Positions 23,742 to 32,973 are shown, numbered from the stretch's first letter. The stretch: 64,000 nt of DNA from Phenylobacterium sp. (GCF_004299445.1 NZ_SCTC01000033.1:35261-99260), one strand, 5' to 3'. Numbers and translations: made by a program. The notes: generated by a model from the sequence alone, not told the origin.

Positions 23742-25924
23742 GAGCGGTTGCCTCCGCTGAAAACACCCAGGGACGCCCAGGCGTAGGGGTGTGGGTCTTG
23801 GTGGCGGATCTTACGCTGAGCCAGGGCGAGCGCCTCTTGGATCGACTGACCCGGAGACGGCATGGAAGCCTGGTACATGCCGTCCATGATCGCCGCGGCG
23901 GCTTGGTCGTCGAGTTGCCAGAACGCGCCCAACACCGCTTCAGCTCCGCTCGCGAGGAAGGCCGCGGAGAGGCTTTGTACATGACCTCCCAACTCGGGCC
24001 GCGCGCGTGCCGTTTCGCAGGCGCTAAGCACGACCAACGGGGGCGCATGTCGTGCGTGCAAGAGCTCAAAGGCGAAGACCGGACGGTCTGCCAGGAGCAG
24101 GTGAGACAAGAGGGGCGCTTCGGGAACGAACACGCCATGACAGGCGAGATGCAAGATGTCGCTCTCACGCAGAGCGCTGAGCAAGGCGTCAGCGGTGGCG
24201 GCGTCGCCGAGCTTCAGATTTGGCGCCGCGAACTGCTGAGCCACCTGGCGCAATTCGGGTTCGACAAACGCCAGAGGCTGGGCCAATGCGTAGCGTGGGT
24301 GAGGGCAGCCAATGCCCTGCCACCGCTGCTCGTGTGTGACAGTCGCGCGCGGTGACCCAGAGATCCGCTGCGCGGAAAGGGCGTAGCCGACGCTATGGGT
24401 GGCGATGAGGGGCTGGCCATTCAGTGGCATCGCGGCGAACGAGACGCCCGCCAGGACTTGCGACGTGATGATACGCAGAGCACGCACCTGGTGCAGCGTC
24501 TCTGTTAGTGGATCGAGCAGGTGGCGACCGAGTTGCGCGAGTGCGTCGGTCGGAAATCGGCCGAGGATCTCATGCTGTGCTGCGGTCGCCAGCAGCCCGA
24601 TTTCCAGCGCCGAAACCTCAGTCTGGTGGGCGTAGATCTTTGAGGGCGTCAGGCAGAAGACCACCATCTGTCCGCCAGCTTCCGCGTACTCCAGAAGCGC
24701 CGTGTCGGGGGGCAACGAGCCCTGAACCCGTTCGCACCATTTGAGGAGGACACTGCGCGAGATTGGAGCTTCGGCGCGCCGCGAGCGGAGCACATCAGCA
24801 TGCCCTAACAGCCATTCCGCCTCGTTCTGGATGGCGGCAAGATCTTGTTCGTCCCCGCGGTCCGTCGCCTCCTGGGCCTTCAATATGAGGGGGTCAAGGC
24901 GCGTCTCAGGCATCGATGGTGAAGCCGGCGCAGCGCCCGCGACGCTGTCGGGCTGGAATGCCGCCGGGCCGGCCAGGAACAGTTCTGAGAGGCCGAAGGC
25001 GGTCGCCGATGCATCGGCAGCGACCGCCGCGACGATCCCCGCCTGAAAGATCTCCTGCGCTTGCCGCGCGTCCGATCGCCGAAAACGGTCTGACGCAGCG
25101 CCGCGGATAGTGCGTCCGGCCAGGAGACAGCCTTCGATGTAGTCTTCGAGGGACGCGCTCCGATCGCCAGACTGGGCTCGTAGGTCGCCACGCATCAGAT
25201 ATGGGCGATGGGTGCTAGCGCCGGATTCGATCCAGGACGCGAGGATGGCCTCAGCCTCAGCGTTGCGGCCAAGCGTGAGGTCGCAGGCAGCTTCCTCGGC
25301 ATAGAGCCGCTCAGTCCACTCTGGCGCGACGTCGCTTGGGGCGACGAACTCTCGAGCGGTGGCAAAGGCTTCCAAGGCGCTAATCGGTAAGCCGATCCGT
25401 CGACAGATCGTACCGCGCTCGTAGTGGGCCGCGAGGAGCAGGGCTGGATCGTTAAACTGGTGCCCGCGTTGGACGGCGTGGTCGAGCGCGGCGAGAGCAT
25501 CATAGTCCACACCGGCCGCCTTGAGGGTCACCGCGAGTTCCAGGTAGGCGCGCCCGACCCGATGTTCGGCACCAACGGCGCGAAGCATCATGGCGGCCTG
25601 AACCACGAGATCGATCGCTTCCTCAGGGGAGGTGTCGCCACGGGTGCAGCGGAGGTACGATAGGTAGGTCTCAGCCAACGAGATACTCGGTCCGTAGGGC
25701 TGCAGGATCTCAGCCGCAGCCTTGAGGCCGGTCGCCAGCAGTTCGCGGTCCAAACCCTGGCGCGCGACGAATGCCTCAAAGAACGGCCGGGGGAGAAGGA
25801 TGGCTTCCGGGGCCAAGCGTATGGTGGTTGTCGACGACGCCTTGAGGACCATGGCGTCAAGGCCCTGGACACCAAGGCGGCCCAGCTCCGCCACCAGTTC
25901 GCCAGGAGCGCCTTGCCGCGTCAT
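23738..25924 (-). CDS. TPR-CHAT caspase-like protease
   Basis: This 728-residue protein has a helical TPR-type N-terminal half (about 60-330) and a C-terminal CHAT domain (about 400-728). The catalytic His is in DILHLACHGVF and the catalytic Cys in VVLSACETA, the pattern of the caspase/separase-related CHAT family. Such proteases are used in bacterial defence, for example to cut gasdermins or in Craspase, where a sensor triggers cleavage of a partner. It overlaps both neighbours by four bases in a five-gene operon. The trigger and substrate are unknown. Confidence 0.85.
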   Translation of the reverse strand: MTRQGAPGELVAELGRLGVQGLDAMVLKASSTTTIRLAPEAILLPRPFFEAFVARQGLDRELLATGLKAAAEILQPYGPSISLAETYLSYLRCTRGDTSPEEAIDLVVQAAMMLRAVGAEHRVGRAYLELAVTLKAAGVDYDALAALDHAVQRGHQFNDPALLLAAHYERGTICRRIGLPISALEAFATAREFVAPSDVAPEWTERLYAEEAACDLTLGRNAEAEAILASWIESGASTHRPYLMRGDLRAQSGDRSASLEDYIEGCLLAGRTIRGAASDRFRRSDARQAQEIFQAGIVAAVAADASATAFGLSELFLAGPAAFQPDSVAGAAPASPSMPETRLDPLILKAQEATDRGDEQDLAAIQNEAEWLLGHADVLRSRRAEAPISRSVLLKWCERVQGSLPPDTALLEYAEAGGQMVVFCLTPSKIYAHQTEVSALEIGLLATAAQHEILGRFPTDALAQLGRHLLDPLTETLHQVRALRIITSQVLAGVSFAAMPLNGQPLIATHSVGYALSAQRISGSPRATVTHEQRWQGIGCPHPRYALAQPLAFVEPELRQVAQQFAAPNLKLGDAATADALLSALRESDILHLACHGVFVPEAPLLSHLLLADRPVFAFELLHARHAPPLVVLSACETARARPELGGHVQSLSAAFLASGAEAVLGAFWQLDDQAAAAIMDGMYQASMPSPGQSIQEALALAQRKIRHQDPHPYAWASLGVFSGGNRS

Positions 25925-27096
25925 GTCGACAAATCGCGCGCTTGGCCGGCCTGCCGAGCGAGGCCGACAAGCGGGTTGTTGGGATCAATGGCTCGAGCTT
26001 GATCGAGGGCGGCCTCGGCGGCCGCGTCCTCATCCGCTAGGCGGGCGACGATCGCAAAGAGCGCATGGCCGAGGGCTTGCTTCGGTGCCGCTTGCCGGTA
26101 GCCGTTCAGCAACTCGAGAGCGTCGGTCCACCGCTCCAGCAAGGCATAGGTTACTGCAAGCGCTAGGAGATGCTTGGCGTCGTAAGGGGCCAATCCGAAC
26201 GCGAACTCGTAGCCCTTGCCGGCTTGGTCCAGCGCCTTGAGGCGGTCATCATCGAGGGTCTGCGAGGCGACGAGTTCTTGGACGGCGTCGTGGATCACGG
26301 AGCCATCAATGGCGCGATCGCCGATCTGGATTAGGGCGGCGAGTTCGAACCAAGCGTCAGCGGAGCGCGGCATGGCGCCCACAAGAGCTCGGAGTTCCAT
26401 CAGGTCGGCGCCGCGATTGCCTTGGGTGAACGCTCTTGAAATCCGTTGAAGGATGCTCGGCGTAGCCTCGGCGCTCGGCGCGGCCGTGGGGTATCGCGTC
26501 CGAGCCGCGGCGACGACGTCACCGACGAGCCCGGATGGATCGGCCGCGATCGCGCGCGCATCCGCCAAGTCAGCCACATCCAGGTGGCCCTCAACCCGCA
26601 TGTCGCGACCGAACATGAGCAGGCTCAAAGCGTCGTGTCGCCCATTGCCCATCATCTCAAGCTGGCTCAGCGCATCCAGGGGGCGGCCGCGGGCCAGGTA
26701 GGATTCGACCAGATACTGCCGCGGACTCGGGTCAGTGGTTCCCGTGGCGACTGCGCGAACCCAATGTTCGTGAGCCTGGTGCTCATCGCCTTGGCTCCGA
26801 CAAAGCAGGGCAGCGCAGATGTGCAGTGTGCCGAGCATGTGCTGAAGTCGCGCCTGCGGGTCTCTATCGCGTCTTGCGGTCAGTTCGACCGCATCCAGGT
26901 AAACGCCGCGGAGCGCTTGGCGCGCGGCGCGGATCTGTTCTTCAACGGCTGCCAGCGCCTGATCGAGATCTCGGCCGCTCGACACGGCCGCCTGTGCGCC
27001 GTGGATCGCCCGATCCGGGGCCACGTGTAGGGGCTTGGCCGCTTGCGCCAAGGGCAAGTCGTCCAAGAGGTGTGAAAGCATGAGGTAGGGGTGCAC
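25921..27096 (-). CDS. TPR-like helical repeat protein
   Basis: The frame is open to 27522, but upstream codons are the shadow of the next gene, so I place the start at the GTG at 27096 (391 residues; ATG at 27081 also possible). Helical repeats are rich in Ala/Leu: LLMFGRDMRVEGHLD, ADAWFELAALIQIGDRA, DAKHLLALAVTYALLERW and AKQALGHALFAIVARL-like units near the end. TPRs bind proteins, so it may link a sensor to the CHAT protease it overlaps by four bases. No catalytic motif was seen. Confidence 0.65.
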   Translation of the reverse strand: MHPYLMLSHLLDDLPLAQAAKPLHVAPDRAIHGAQAAVSSGRDLDQALAAVEEQIRAARQALRGVYLDAVELTARRDRDPQARLQHMLGTLHICAALLCRSQGDEHQAHEHWVRAVATGTTDPSPRQYLVESYLARGRPLDALSQLEMMGNGRHDALSLLMFGRDMRVEGHLDVADLADARAIAADPSGLVGDVVAAARTRYPTAAPSAEATPSILQRISRAFTQGNRGADLMELRALVGAMPRSADAWFELAALIQIGDRAIDGSVIHDAVQELVASQTLDDDRLKALDQAGKGYEFAFGLAPYDAKHLLALAVTYALLERWTDALELLNGYRQAAPKQALGHALFAIVARLADEDAAAEAALDQARAIDPNNPLVGLARQAGQARDLST

Positions 27097-27104
27097 GGCC
27101 AGCC

Positions 27105-27908
27105 CTATGCGTCGCCATAGTCGGCTAGACGAAGTCGGGTGGTCTCGATCTTCGGGGACGCGGCGTTTGACACATCGCGCGCTTTCAACGTCGGGCGCGC
27201 CATGAGCCGGTTGTGGAGGGATCGCGCGCGGAACAGCGGAGCCAAACCGCCCTGAGCGACCAGTTGCGTGCCGATGTCTCGCGACTGAGCGATGGAGAGG
27301 TCTGCGCTCAGATCCACCATCGTCGCTGGCGCCAGCGACGCGCCGGCCTTCGCCTTCAACTCGATAAGAGCATTCCCCGAGGAGGAAATGACGATCGTCG
27401 CTGCTTGCGCTTCGACAACCTCCGTCACGACGACATAGTCCTTCTTCCAGTCGCCTTTCTCCGCTGCGGCCACGATCTGCTGCTCTAGGACGAGTAGCGG
27501 TGCGATCTCGGACGTTTTGCACTGAGCGGCCTGGAAGAACACAGCCTGCTTCTCAGCGAAGCTGAGTTGGATCCCAGCGTCGCCATGCGCGAGCGCCGAG
27601 CCTGCCGCCGGCGTCGCACCGGCCGCCTTGGCAGTGAAGGTTACGGCGTTGGAGGAGACGTAGCTGAGCTCAGCATACGCGACGCCGGTCCTGGTCTCAA
27701 AGCCGATGCCGAAGTCCGCAAGGGACCCTAGTGGCTCATAGCCCCCGCCGGTCAGTCGTCCGACGTCCCCGAGGCGAAGAGCGATCGTCGGCAACCAGGT
27801 GGCCGAATAGCCGAAGTGCTCACGCATCTCGCGCACGTAGCGAAGATTAAGCTGCACCACCTCCCCCCATTCCGCGCCCCGTTGAAACTCAACCATGGAA
27901 TGAGCCAT
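27105..27908 (-). CDS. Uncharacterised 267-residue protein beside TPR-CHAT
   Basis: This is a beta-rich soluble protein with WGEVVQLNLRYVREMREHFG near the start, then ALRLGDVGRLTGGGYEPLG, LADFGIGFE, KAAGATPAAGSALAHGDAG and DYVVVTEVVEAQAATIVISS. I cannot name the family. It lies nine bases before the TPR gene, in an operon with a CHAT protease. Its size and position resemble those of bacterial gasdermins beside proteases, but the N-terminal pattern expected for gasdermins is not evident, so this is only a hypothesis. The C-terminal 40 residues are basic and could be a cleavable tail. Confidence 0.6.
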   Translation of the reverse strand: MAHSMVEFQRGAEWGEVVQLNLRYVREMREHFGYSATWLPTIALRLGDVGRLTGGGYEPLGSLADFGIGFETRTGVAYAELSYVSSNAVTFTAKAAGATPAAGSALAHGDAGIQLSFAEKQAVFFQAAQCKTSEIAPLLVLEQQIVAAAEKGDWKKDYVVVTEVVEAQAATIVISSSGNALIELKAKAGASLAPATMVDLSADLSIAQSRDIGTQLVAQGGLAPLFRARSLHNRLMARPTLKARDVSNAASPKIETTRLRLADYGDA

Positions 27909-27982
27909 TGGGCGATTGCAAGAACGAAGCTCTCCGAACTGGGCGCCGTTGCCGACCGTGGCCGGGCGGGTCCCGCCCGGGG

Positions 27983-28378
27983 TCAGGTCGCTGCAATCGT
28001 GGGGCTGATCGCCACCCGGTCGCGCATGCCGTGTTTGGACGTGCCGGTGATCATGAGCGCACTTGCATTCTCGTCGAACTTGGAGATCTGGGAGGCCAGC
28101 GGGAACGGTCGTTGGAGATCTTCGACGGAGATGCGGCTCGTCTCGTCGAGGTCGATCGTACCGTCTCCAGGTCCTGACCCCACGGTGACCCGGAAGATGG
28201 TCTCGAACGCGATCGTGCGGCCGCCGAGCCGAATCTCATAGTCGACGCGCACAGGGTACACGACGCGGTCGTTCGCCCGGTTGTTCTCGGGGTTCTCTGG
28301 GCTGTCCATCCAGTGCTGTCGAAAGTCACTGAGTTGAAGGATGTTCTGGACTTGGTCACCCTCGGACAAAGCCTTCAC
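27983..28378 (-). CDS. Small uncharacterised protein, first gene of TPR-CHAT operon
   Basis: This 131-residue protein starts at a GTG at 28378, with GGCGAG upstream. It reads VKALSEGDQVQNILQLSDFR at the N-terminus and has beta-strand-like stretches (VDYEIRLGGRTIAFETIFRV). A 12-codon frame (28410-28375, starting MGGTITGELPA) ends at a TGA that overlaps this GTG. It is either a translated leader or the true N-terminus cut off by a lost base. It is 74 bases from the next gene on the same strand. Confidence 0.55.
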   Translation of the reverse strand: MKALSEGDQVQNILQLSDFRQHWMDSPENPENNRANDRVVYPVRVDYEIRLGGRTIAFETIFRVTVGSGPGDGTIDLDETSRISVEDLQRPFPLASQISKFDENASALMITGTSKHGMRDRVAISPTIAAT

Positions 28379-28539
28379 GCGGGTAGCTCGCCTGTGATTG
28401 TGCCGCCCATGATAACAACCTTTGTCTTGGAGACGCCAAGCCGGAGCTGGTGCGAGAGCGAGGCGAGGGCGATGCAGGAGAGCGTATGGAGTCTGCCAAG
28501 CCAAGCTTTGCCGTACATGGCTGGGGAATCTGAGGCCAT

Positions 28540-28591
28540 TGAATGGCTGCTCTCCGGCTGGAGCCCAACTTCAGCTACTGGCGCAACGCTG
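28540..28591 (+). repeat. 52-nt dispersed repeat, copy E
   Basis: This is the most diverged 5' half (TGAATGGCTGCTCTCCGGC), but the 3' half (CCCAACTTCAGCTACTGGCG) aligns well. It lies between the TPR-CHAT operon and the serine recombinase. Confidence 0.5.
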
Positions 28592-28664
28592 ACGCTCGCT
28601 GAACGCTAGCCGTTCAGTCGATCCCTTACCAGAAGGCGATATTCCAGCGGACGGTCGCCCGCAT

Positions 28665-30074
28665 CTACCGGACCTTGTCGGTCGCGGTCCTACGCCGAGC
28701 ATCCCAAGCCTTCATGATGTTCTTCTGCCGTCCCACGGGGGTATAGCCAATCACGGTGTAGAGCTGCGCCGCACCTCCCAGCCTGGCCAGGCACGTCGTC
28801 GGGCTGGGAAGCTCGCTGTCCTCGTGAATGAGGCGCGACGTCAGTCGCCCCTCCCGCGCCAACAGCGCCTTCAAACGCGCGATGAGTTCCGCATCCGACA
28901 TTGCGGACTTCCGGGCCCACTTCTCCCCCGGCGCCTTGACGCGCGCCCGCGAGGTGCGCTGCCGATACGAAAGCCGCCAACCTGCCAGCTCATAGGCCGC
29001 CGTAAGGCTGCCGAAACGCCTGCGGATGATGTGCACGCTGTGAACCCCAGGCGTGGATGCGATCAGCTCCATGTCCAGGCGGCCGTGCTGCCCAATGATG
29101 GTGCGAAGTTCTTCGATCAGCGCTTCGTCTGGGACCCCTCGGCCGGAGTGGTATTCCGCCCGTCGGGCCTGGGCTTTGGCAAACAGGCCCTTCGACACCA
29201 GCGGGGGACAGGCGTCATGGACCCGGACCCAATCTTCCTTCGGCTGCGCCTGGGATTTCCGCAGCCTTGCGCGCCGCCGATTCAGCACCAGCGTCCCGAC
29301 ATAGGCCTCGTTGGCGATCAGTGCGCGGACGCCCCAAGGAGCCCAAGTGCGACCACTCGGTCCTGTCACCCCTTCCAAGTTTAGACGACGCGCAATGTCC
29401 GTGGCTTTCAGGCGCCGGGTCGCATAGTCGGCGAAGATCCGACGCACCGTCGCGACCTCAATCTCGGGTCCCCGTACCAGCTTGCTGCGATGGCCGTGGA
29501 GCGCCTTCCGCTCGCCGGGCTCCATCACAGCGCCGGCCTTACCGTCGAAGCGGACCATCTGGCGGCGAAAGCCGTAAGGCGCGGCGCCGCCCCGCCAATA
29601 TCCCTGCAGTGCGACCCCTCTCTGGGCCCGGATAACCTTGGCGGACAGCTCCCCCAGATACTCGGCAGCCATCGCCCGCTTGATCTGCTTCATGATGCTG
29701 GCCGCGAGGCTCGCTTCGTCGCCGAACGCCTCAGCGCAATAGGTGACCTGGACGCCGTAGGACCGGCAGATGAACTCGTAGTGCGCGGCCTCGTCCGGAT
29801 CCTGGAAGCGTCCCCATCTACTGACATCGAGCACCAGGACCACCTCGAAGGCCGCCGACCCGCTGACAATGTCGGCGAGGAGCTGCTTGAGGCCGCCGCG
29901 GGTCTCGAATTCCAGTCCGCTCACGCCAGCGTCGACGTAGCTCTTCACCACGTCGAGGTCACAGGCTTGCGCATAGGCCGCGATAGCTCGGGTCTGGCTC
30001 TCCAGCGAGTAGCGCTGGTGCTCCGCTGACATGCGCAGGTACTGCGCTGCGCGCCTCGTCCCTGCGCCTGCCAT
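28665..30074 (-). CDS. Large serine recombinase (resolvase/invertase family)
   Basis: This 469-residue protein has an N-terminal resolvase domain: the nucleophile Ser lies in QYLRMSAEHQRYSLESQ, with LDVSRWGRF later. A recombinase domain follows (RRIFADYATRRLKATDIARRL, then the TWAPWGVRALIANEAYVGTL core). The extended C-terminus has a homeodomain-like repeat (FGSLTAAYELAGWR). The ATG at 30074 has TTGGAGG upstream. It cuts and rejoins DNA at specific sites; its role inside an element that already has a tyrosine integrase is unclear. It may move a sub-cassette. Confidence 0.88.
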   Translation of the reverse strand: MAGAGTRRAAQYLRMSAEHQRYSLESQTRAIAAYAQACDLDVVKSYVDAGVSGLEFETRGGLKQLLADIVSGSAAFEVVLVLDVSRWGRFQDPDEAAHYEFICRSYGVQVTYCAEAFGDEASLAASIMKQIKRAMAAEYLGELSAKVIRAQRGVALQGYWRGGAAPYGFRRQMVRFDGKAGAVMEPGERKALHGHRSKLVRGPEIEVATVRRIFADYATRRLKATDIARRLNLEGVTGPSGRTWAPWGVRALIANEAYVGTLVLNRRRARLRKSQAQPKEDWVRVHDACPPLVSKGLFAKAQARRAEYHSGRGVPDEALIEELRTIIGQHGRLDMELIASTPGVHSVHIIRRRFGSLTAAYELAGWRLSYRQRTSRARVKAPGEKWARKSAMSDAELIARLKALLAREGRLTSRLIHEDSELPSPTTCLARLGGAAQLYTVIGYTPVGRQKNIMKAWDARRRTATDKVR

Positions 30075-30138
30075 CCACGCCTCCAAGGTCAACTGCTGAA
30101 ACAACCTCGAGCGTGCGCCTCGCGTTCCGCGCCGTGCG

Positions 30139-30294
30139 TCAGGGCCCGAAGGCGAGGGCGGCCAGGCCGACGCCCGCAAGGGCGCCCGCTAGGACGAGGA
30201 CGGCCCAGCCACTGGCCTTTGCTTCGAGCCAAGTGCCGATCTTCAGCGACAGCGTGGCGGGGGGAGGGGATGAATGTTCTCGGTGCTGCGTCAT
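30139..30294 (-). CDS. Small single-helix membrane protein
   Basis: This 51-residue protein has a polar N-terminus (MTQHREHSSPPPATLSLKIG) and one hydrophobic helix near the C-terminus (WAVLVLAGALAGVGLAALAF). It lies 64 bases upstream of the serine recombinase, on the same strand, and may be cotranscribed. A TATACT box and an inverted repeat lie directly upstream. Small membrane proteins of this style occur in many islands, and no function can be given. Confidence 0.5.
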   Translation of the reverse strand: MTQHREHSSPPPATLSLKIGTWLEAKASGWAVLVLAGALAGVGLAALAFGP

Positions 30295-30296
30295 GG

Positions 30297-30313
30297 CTGT
30301 ATCTTAAATACAG
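30297..30313 (-). promoter_or_regulatory. Inverted repeat at the promoter of the small membrane gene
   Basis: CTGTAT and ATACAG flank CTTAA, three bases upstream of the small gene's ATG. TATACT, a possible -10 box on the minus strand, adjoins it. Likely a repressor site. Confidence 0.4.
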
Positions 30314-30419
30314 TATACGTCAGGAACGGTCGCATGCTTGCCCGCACCTGCGCTTCATCGCATTGATCCCCAACCTCCAGACGACGTCCAAGGTGTCCGT
30401 GTCCGAAGCTTCATCGACG

Positions 30420-32069
30420 ATGGCGGTCATGCGCGCCGAGCCCGACGGCTACGACATGGCCAAGATCCAGCTCATGGGACGCCAGGCGGCGGGCCACGGC
30501 TTCCTCCGCGCCGCCGTCCAGGCCCGGGGCGACAATCCCGTCCACGCGTTCACCGGCACGAACCGGGCCGCTGAGGGGTTCAAGGCGATCGTACGCAAGA
30601 TCGACCCGACGGCGACGGTCGAGTGGATCCACACAGAGCATCTTCACCGGGTCGCCGACGTCGGCGTCCTGTTCCTGGCCGACGCGACGGTCGCGTCCCA
30701 CGCCAAGATGCGTCAGCGCGTCGGGCTCACCGCCTTCTCGTTCTGCGGCGTGACCCACACCACCGCCACCCACGGCGCGATGGACGAGATCGCCGGCCTC
30801 CTGCGCGAACCCGTGGCGCCCTGGGACGCCCTGATCTGCACCTCGACCTCCGTCGCCGAGACCGTCCGACGTATTCATGAGGCCGAGGCCGACTACCTCC
30901 GTTGGCGCCTGGGCCCCGAGGTGCGGATCCAGGGGCCGCAGCTGCCGCTCATTCCGCTGGGCGTCCATTGCGACGACTTCGTCTTCAGCGAAGCGACCCG
31001 GACGGCCGCCCGGACGGCGCTGGCCCTCGAGGCGGACGAGGTGGCCTGCCTGTTCACCGGCCGCCTGGTGTTCCACGCCAAAGCTCACCCGCACGCCATG
31101 TTCCGCGGCCTCCAGCTCGCGGCTCAACGAAGCGGCAAGCGGCTGGCGCTGATCCTCTCCGGCTGGTTCCCCAACGCCGACATCGAGGCCGCCTTCCGCG
31201 ACGGCGCACGAGACTTCGCTCCCGACGTCCGGCTCATCGTCATCGATGGCCGCCAACCCGTGGGGCGCGAGCACAGCTGGGCCGCCGCCGACCTGTTCAT
31301 CTCCCTGTCCGACAGCATCCAGGAAACCTTCGGCCTCACGCCGATCGAGGCGATGGCCGCCGCCCTGCCCGTCGTCGTCACCGACTGGGACGGCTACAAG
31401 GACACGGTCCGGGACGGCGTCGACGGCTTCCGCGTGCGCACCTGGGCGCCGGACGGCGGGGCCGGCGTGGCGCTCGCGCGCGCCCATGAGAACCAGACGC
31501 TGAACTATGACTCCTACTGCTGGGCCGCGACCGCAGCGACCGCGGTCGACATGGGCCAGGTCGCCGAGGCGGTCGCGACGCTCGCCGCCAATCCCGACCT
31601 GCGACGGCGCATGGGCGAGGCCGGCCGGGCGCGGGCGCGGGCGATCTACGACTGGCGAGTCGTCTTCCATCAGCATCAGGAGCTGTGGGCCGATCTGAAC
31701 GCACGCCGACGCGCCGCCGCCGCCGATCCCGCCTTGCAGGACCATCTGGGCCGCATGCCCCGCGCGTCGTCAGCCCGCCTGGATCCCTTCCACGCTTTCG
31801 GCCACTACCCCACCGAGCTCCTCACGCCCCAGACCCGCCTCGCGCTCGCGCCCGGCGTCACCCGCGCCGACCTGACCGTCGTGCTCAACCACGCCCTCTT
31901 CAGCGGCCTCGCCTTCCCCGCCTCGAAGGCCGAAGACGTCTTCGGCGCTCTGGAGTCCGCCGGCCCCGCCACCCTCACCGAAACCGCCACCCGCTTGAAC
32001 GCCAACCTCGCCCTCATCACACGAGCGGCGGCGTTGCTTGTGAAGGCTGGATTGGTGGGGGCACACTAG
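30420..32069 (+). CDS. GT4-type glycosyltransferase
   Basis: The frame is open from 30219, but I use the ATG at 30420 (549 residues), because the earlier part covers the promoter of the divergent small gene. The GT-B C-terminal half contains the nucleotide-sugar binding core: CLFTGRLVFHAKAHPHAMFR, then ADLFISLSDSIQETFGLTPI with the Glu of the EX7E motif, then VVTDWDGYKDTVRDGVDGF. A C-terminal helical extension (about 440-549) is unassigned. It transfers a sugar to an unknown acceptor, perhaps cell-surface polysaccharide. No signal peptide was found. Confidence 0.82.
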   Translation: MAVMRAEPDGYDMAKIQLMGRQAAGHGFLRAAVQARGDNPVHAFTGTNRAAEGFKAIVRKIDPTATVEWIHTEHLHRVADVGVLFLADATVASHAKMRQRVGLTAFSFCGVTHTTATHGAMDEIAGLLREPVAPWDALICTSTSVAETVRRIHEAEADYLRWRLGPEVRIQGPQLPLIPLGVHCDDFVFSEATRTAARTALALEADEVACLFTGRLVFHAKAHPHAMFRGLQLAAQRSGKRLALILSGWFPNADIEAAFRDGARDFAPDVRLIVIDGRQPVGREHSWAAADLFISLSDSIQETFGLTPIEAMAAALPVVVTDWDGYKDTVRDGVDGFRVRTWAPDGGAGVALARAHENQTLNYDSYCWAATAATAVDMGQVAEAVATLAANPDLRRRMGEAGRARARAIYDWRVVFHQHQELWADLNARRRAAAADPALQDHLGRMPRASSARLDPFHAFGHYPTELLTPQTRLALAPGVTRADLTVVLNHALFSGLAFPASKAEDVFGALESAGPATLTETATRLNANLALITRAAALLVKAGLVGAH

Positions 32070-32283
32070 GTCAGCACATCGGACAGGTGCGGGGGAACCA
32101 GCACTACCGTTCTGTCGAGCTAGCCACGCCATCCCGCTGGCGAGCATTGCCTCATATACGTCCCGCAAAATGCGGCGTCTGGCGCCAGCTTGGCGCGAGG
32201 AGGCTCTCGCGCCACACGCGAACGACGTTGACGCGTCACATCACAAGCCAGGAGTGTGGCGGCGTTAGGGGAGACTCTAGAAG

Positions 32284-32973
32284 ATGCAAACTCTCAGGTT
32301 TGTGGGTGCCGTCCTCGCGGCCGCTGTCGCTCTGCCGGCTCATGCGGCGATCATCGCGTTCGACAGCGGGACACCCGTGACTAACCCCACCAACCAGACC
32401 GGCTTCGAGCGGTTCACGCAGGTGAGCAACCCTGCGAACGTCCCATATGTCGAGGATGGCATTGCGGTGACCTTCGTAAGCACGTCAGGCATCGCGCAGG
32501 TTTCCAGCTTTCTGCCGCGGACCGGCGACGACAACTTTCAGATCGGTGGGGCGGGCGACTACGTGCGGATCCGAATGACCAATGGCAGCCTGATCGACGG
32601 TATTCACTGGTGGGCGCGCGGCCGGAGCAACCAGGCGATCTACTGGCAGGCCTTGCGCGGCGGCAATCTGGTGCAGGCCAATCACTTCAGCGCGTTCGGA
32701 AGCGACGACTTGTACCGCGCCTTCGGTCTCCTTGTGACCTCGCCCGGCCAGCAGTTCGACGAACTGCGCCTGGTGACTGTGCGGGACGGGACGCCGTTCG
32801 CGCCGAACAATTCCAGTTCGTTCTTCCTGGATGATTTATTCATCCACGCCATCGATCCGCCGACAGCGGTGCCGGAGCCGGGTGCGTGGGCGCTGATGGT
32901 CGCGGGGTTTGGCCTTGCGGGTGCTGGGCTACGCCATCGCCGTTTCCGGGGCATGAGACCTGGGGCGCTTTAG
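32284..32973 (+). CDS. PEP-CTERM sorting-domain protein
   Basis: This 229-residue exported protein has a signal peptide (residues 1-21, ending AHAA), a beta-rich body (FDSGTPVTNPTNQTGFERF; a GGAGDYVRIRM strand), and the C-terminal signal PEPGAWALMVAGFGLAGAGL followed by Arg/His residues. Unlike the one at 1760-2467, this copy lies inside the integrated element. It is probably sorted to the outer surface by an exosortase encoded elsewhere. About 210 bases before it hold no gene I can see. Confidence 0.82.
   Translation: MQTLRFVGAVLAAAVALPAHAAIIAFDSGTPVTNPTNQTGFERFTQVSNPANVPYVEDGIAVTFVSTSGIAQVSSFLPRTGDDNFQIGGAGDYVRIRMTNGSLIDGIHWWARGRSNQAIYWQALRGGNLVQANHFSAFGSDDLYRAFGLLVTSPGQQFDELRLVTVRDGTPFAPNNSSSFFLDDLFIHAIDPPTAVPEPGAWALMVAGFGLAGAGLRHRRFRGMRPGAL

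Noticed and set aside
27105..27908. Firm gasdermin annotation
   Set aside because: Context fits, but the N-terminal pattern of bacterial gasdermins is not visible; kept as a hypothesis only.
30219..30419. Upstream extension of the GT4 glycosyltransferase
   Set aside because: It covers the promoter and start of the divergent small membrane gene, and the sequence is not protein-like.
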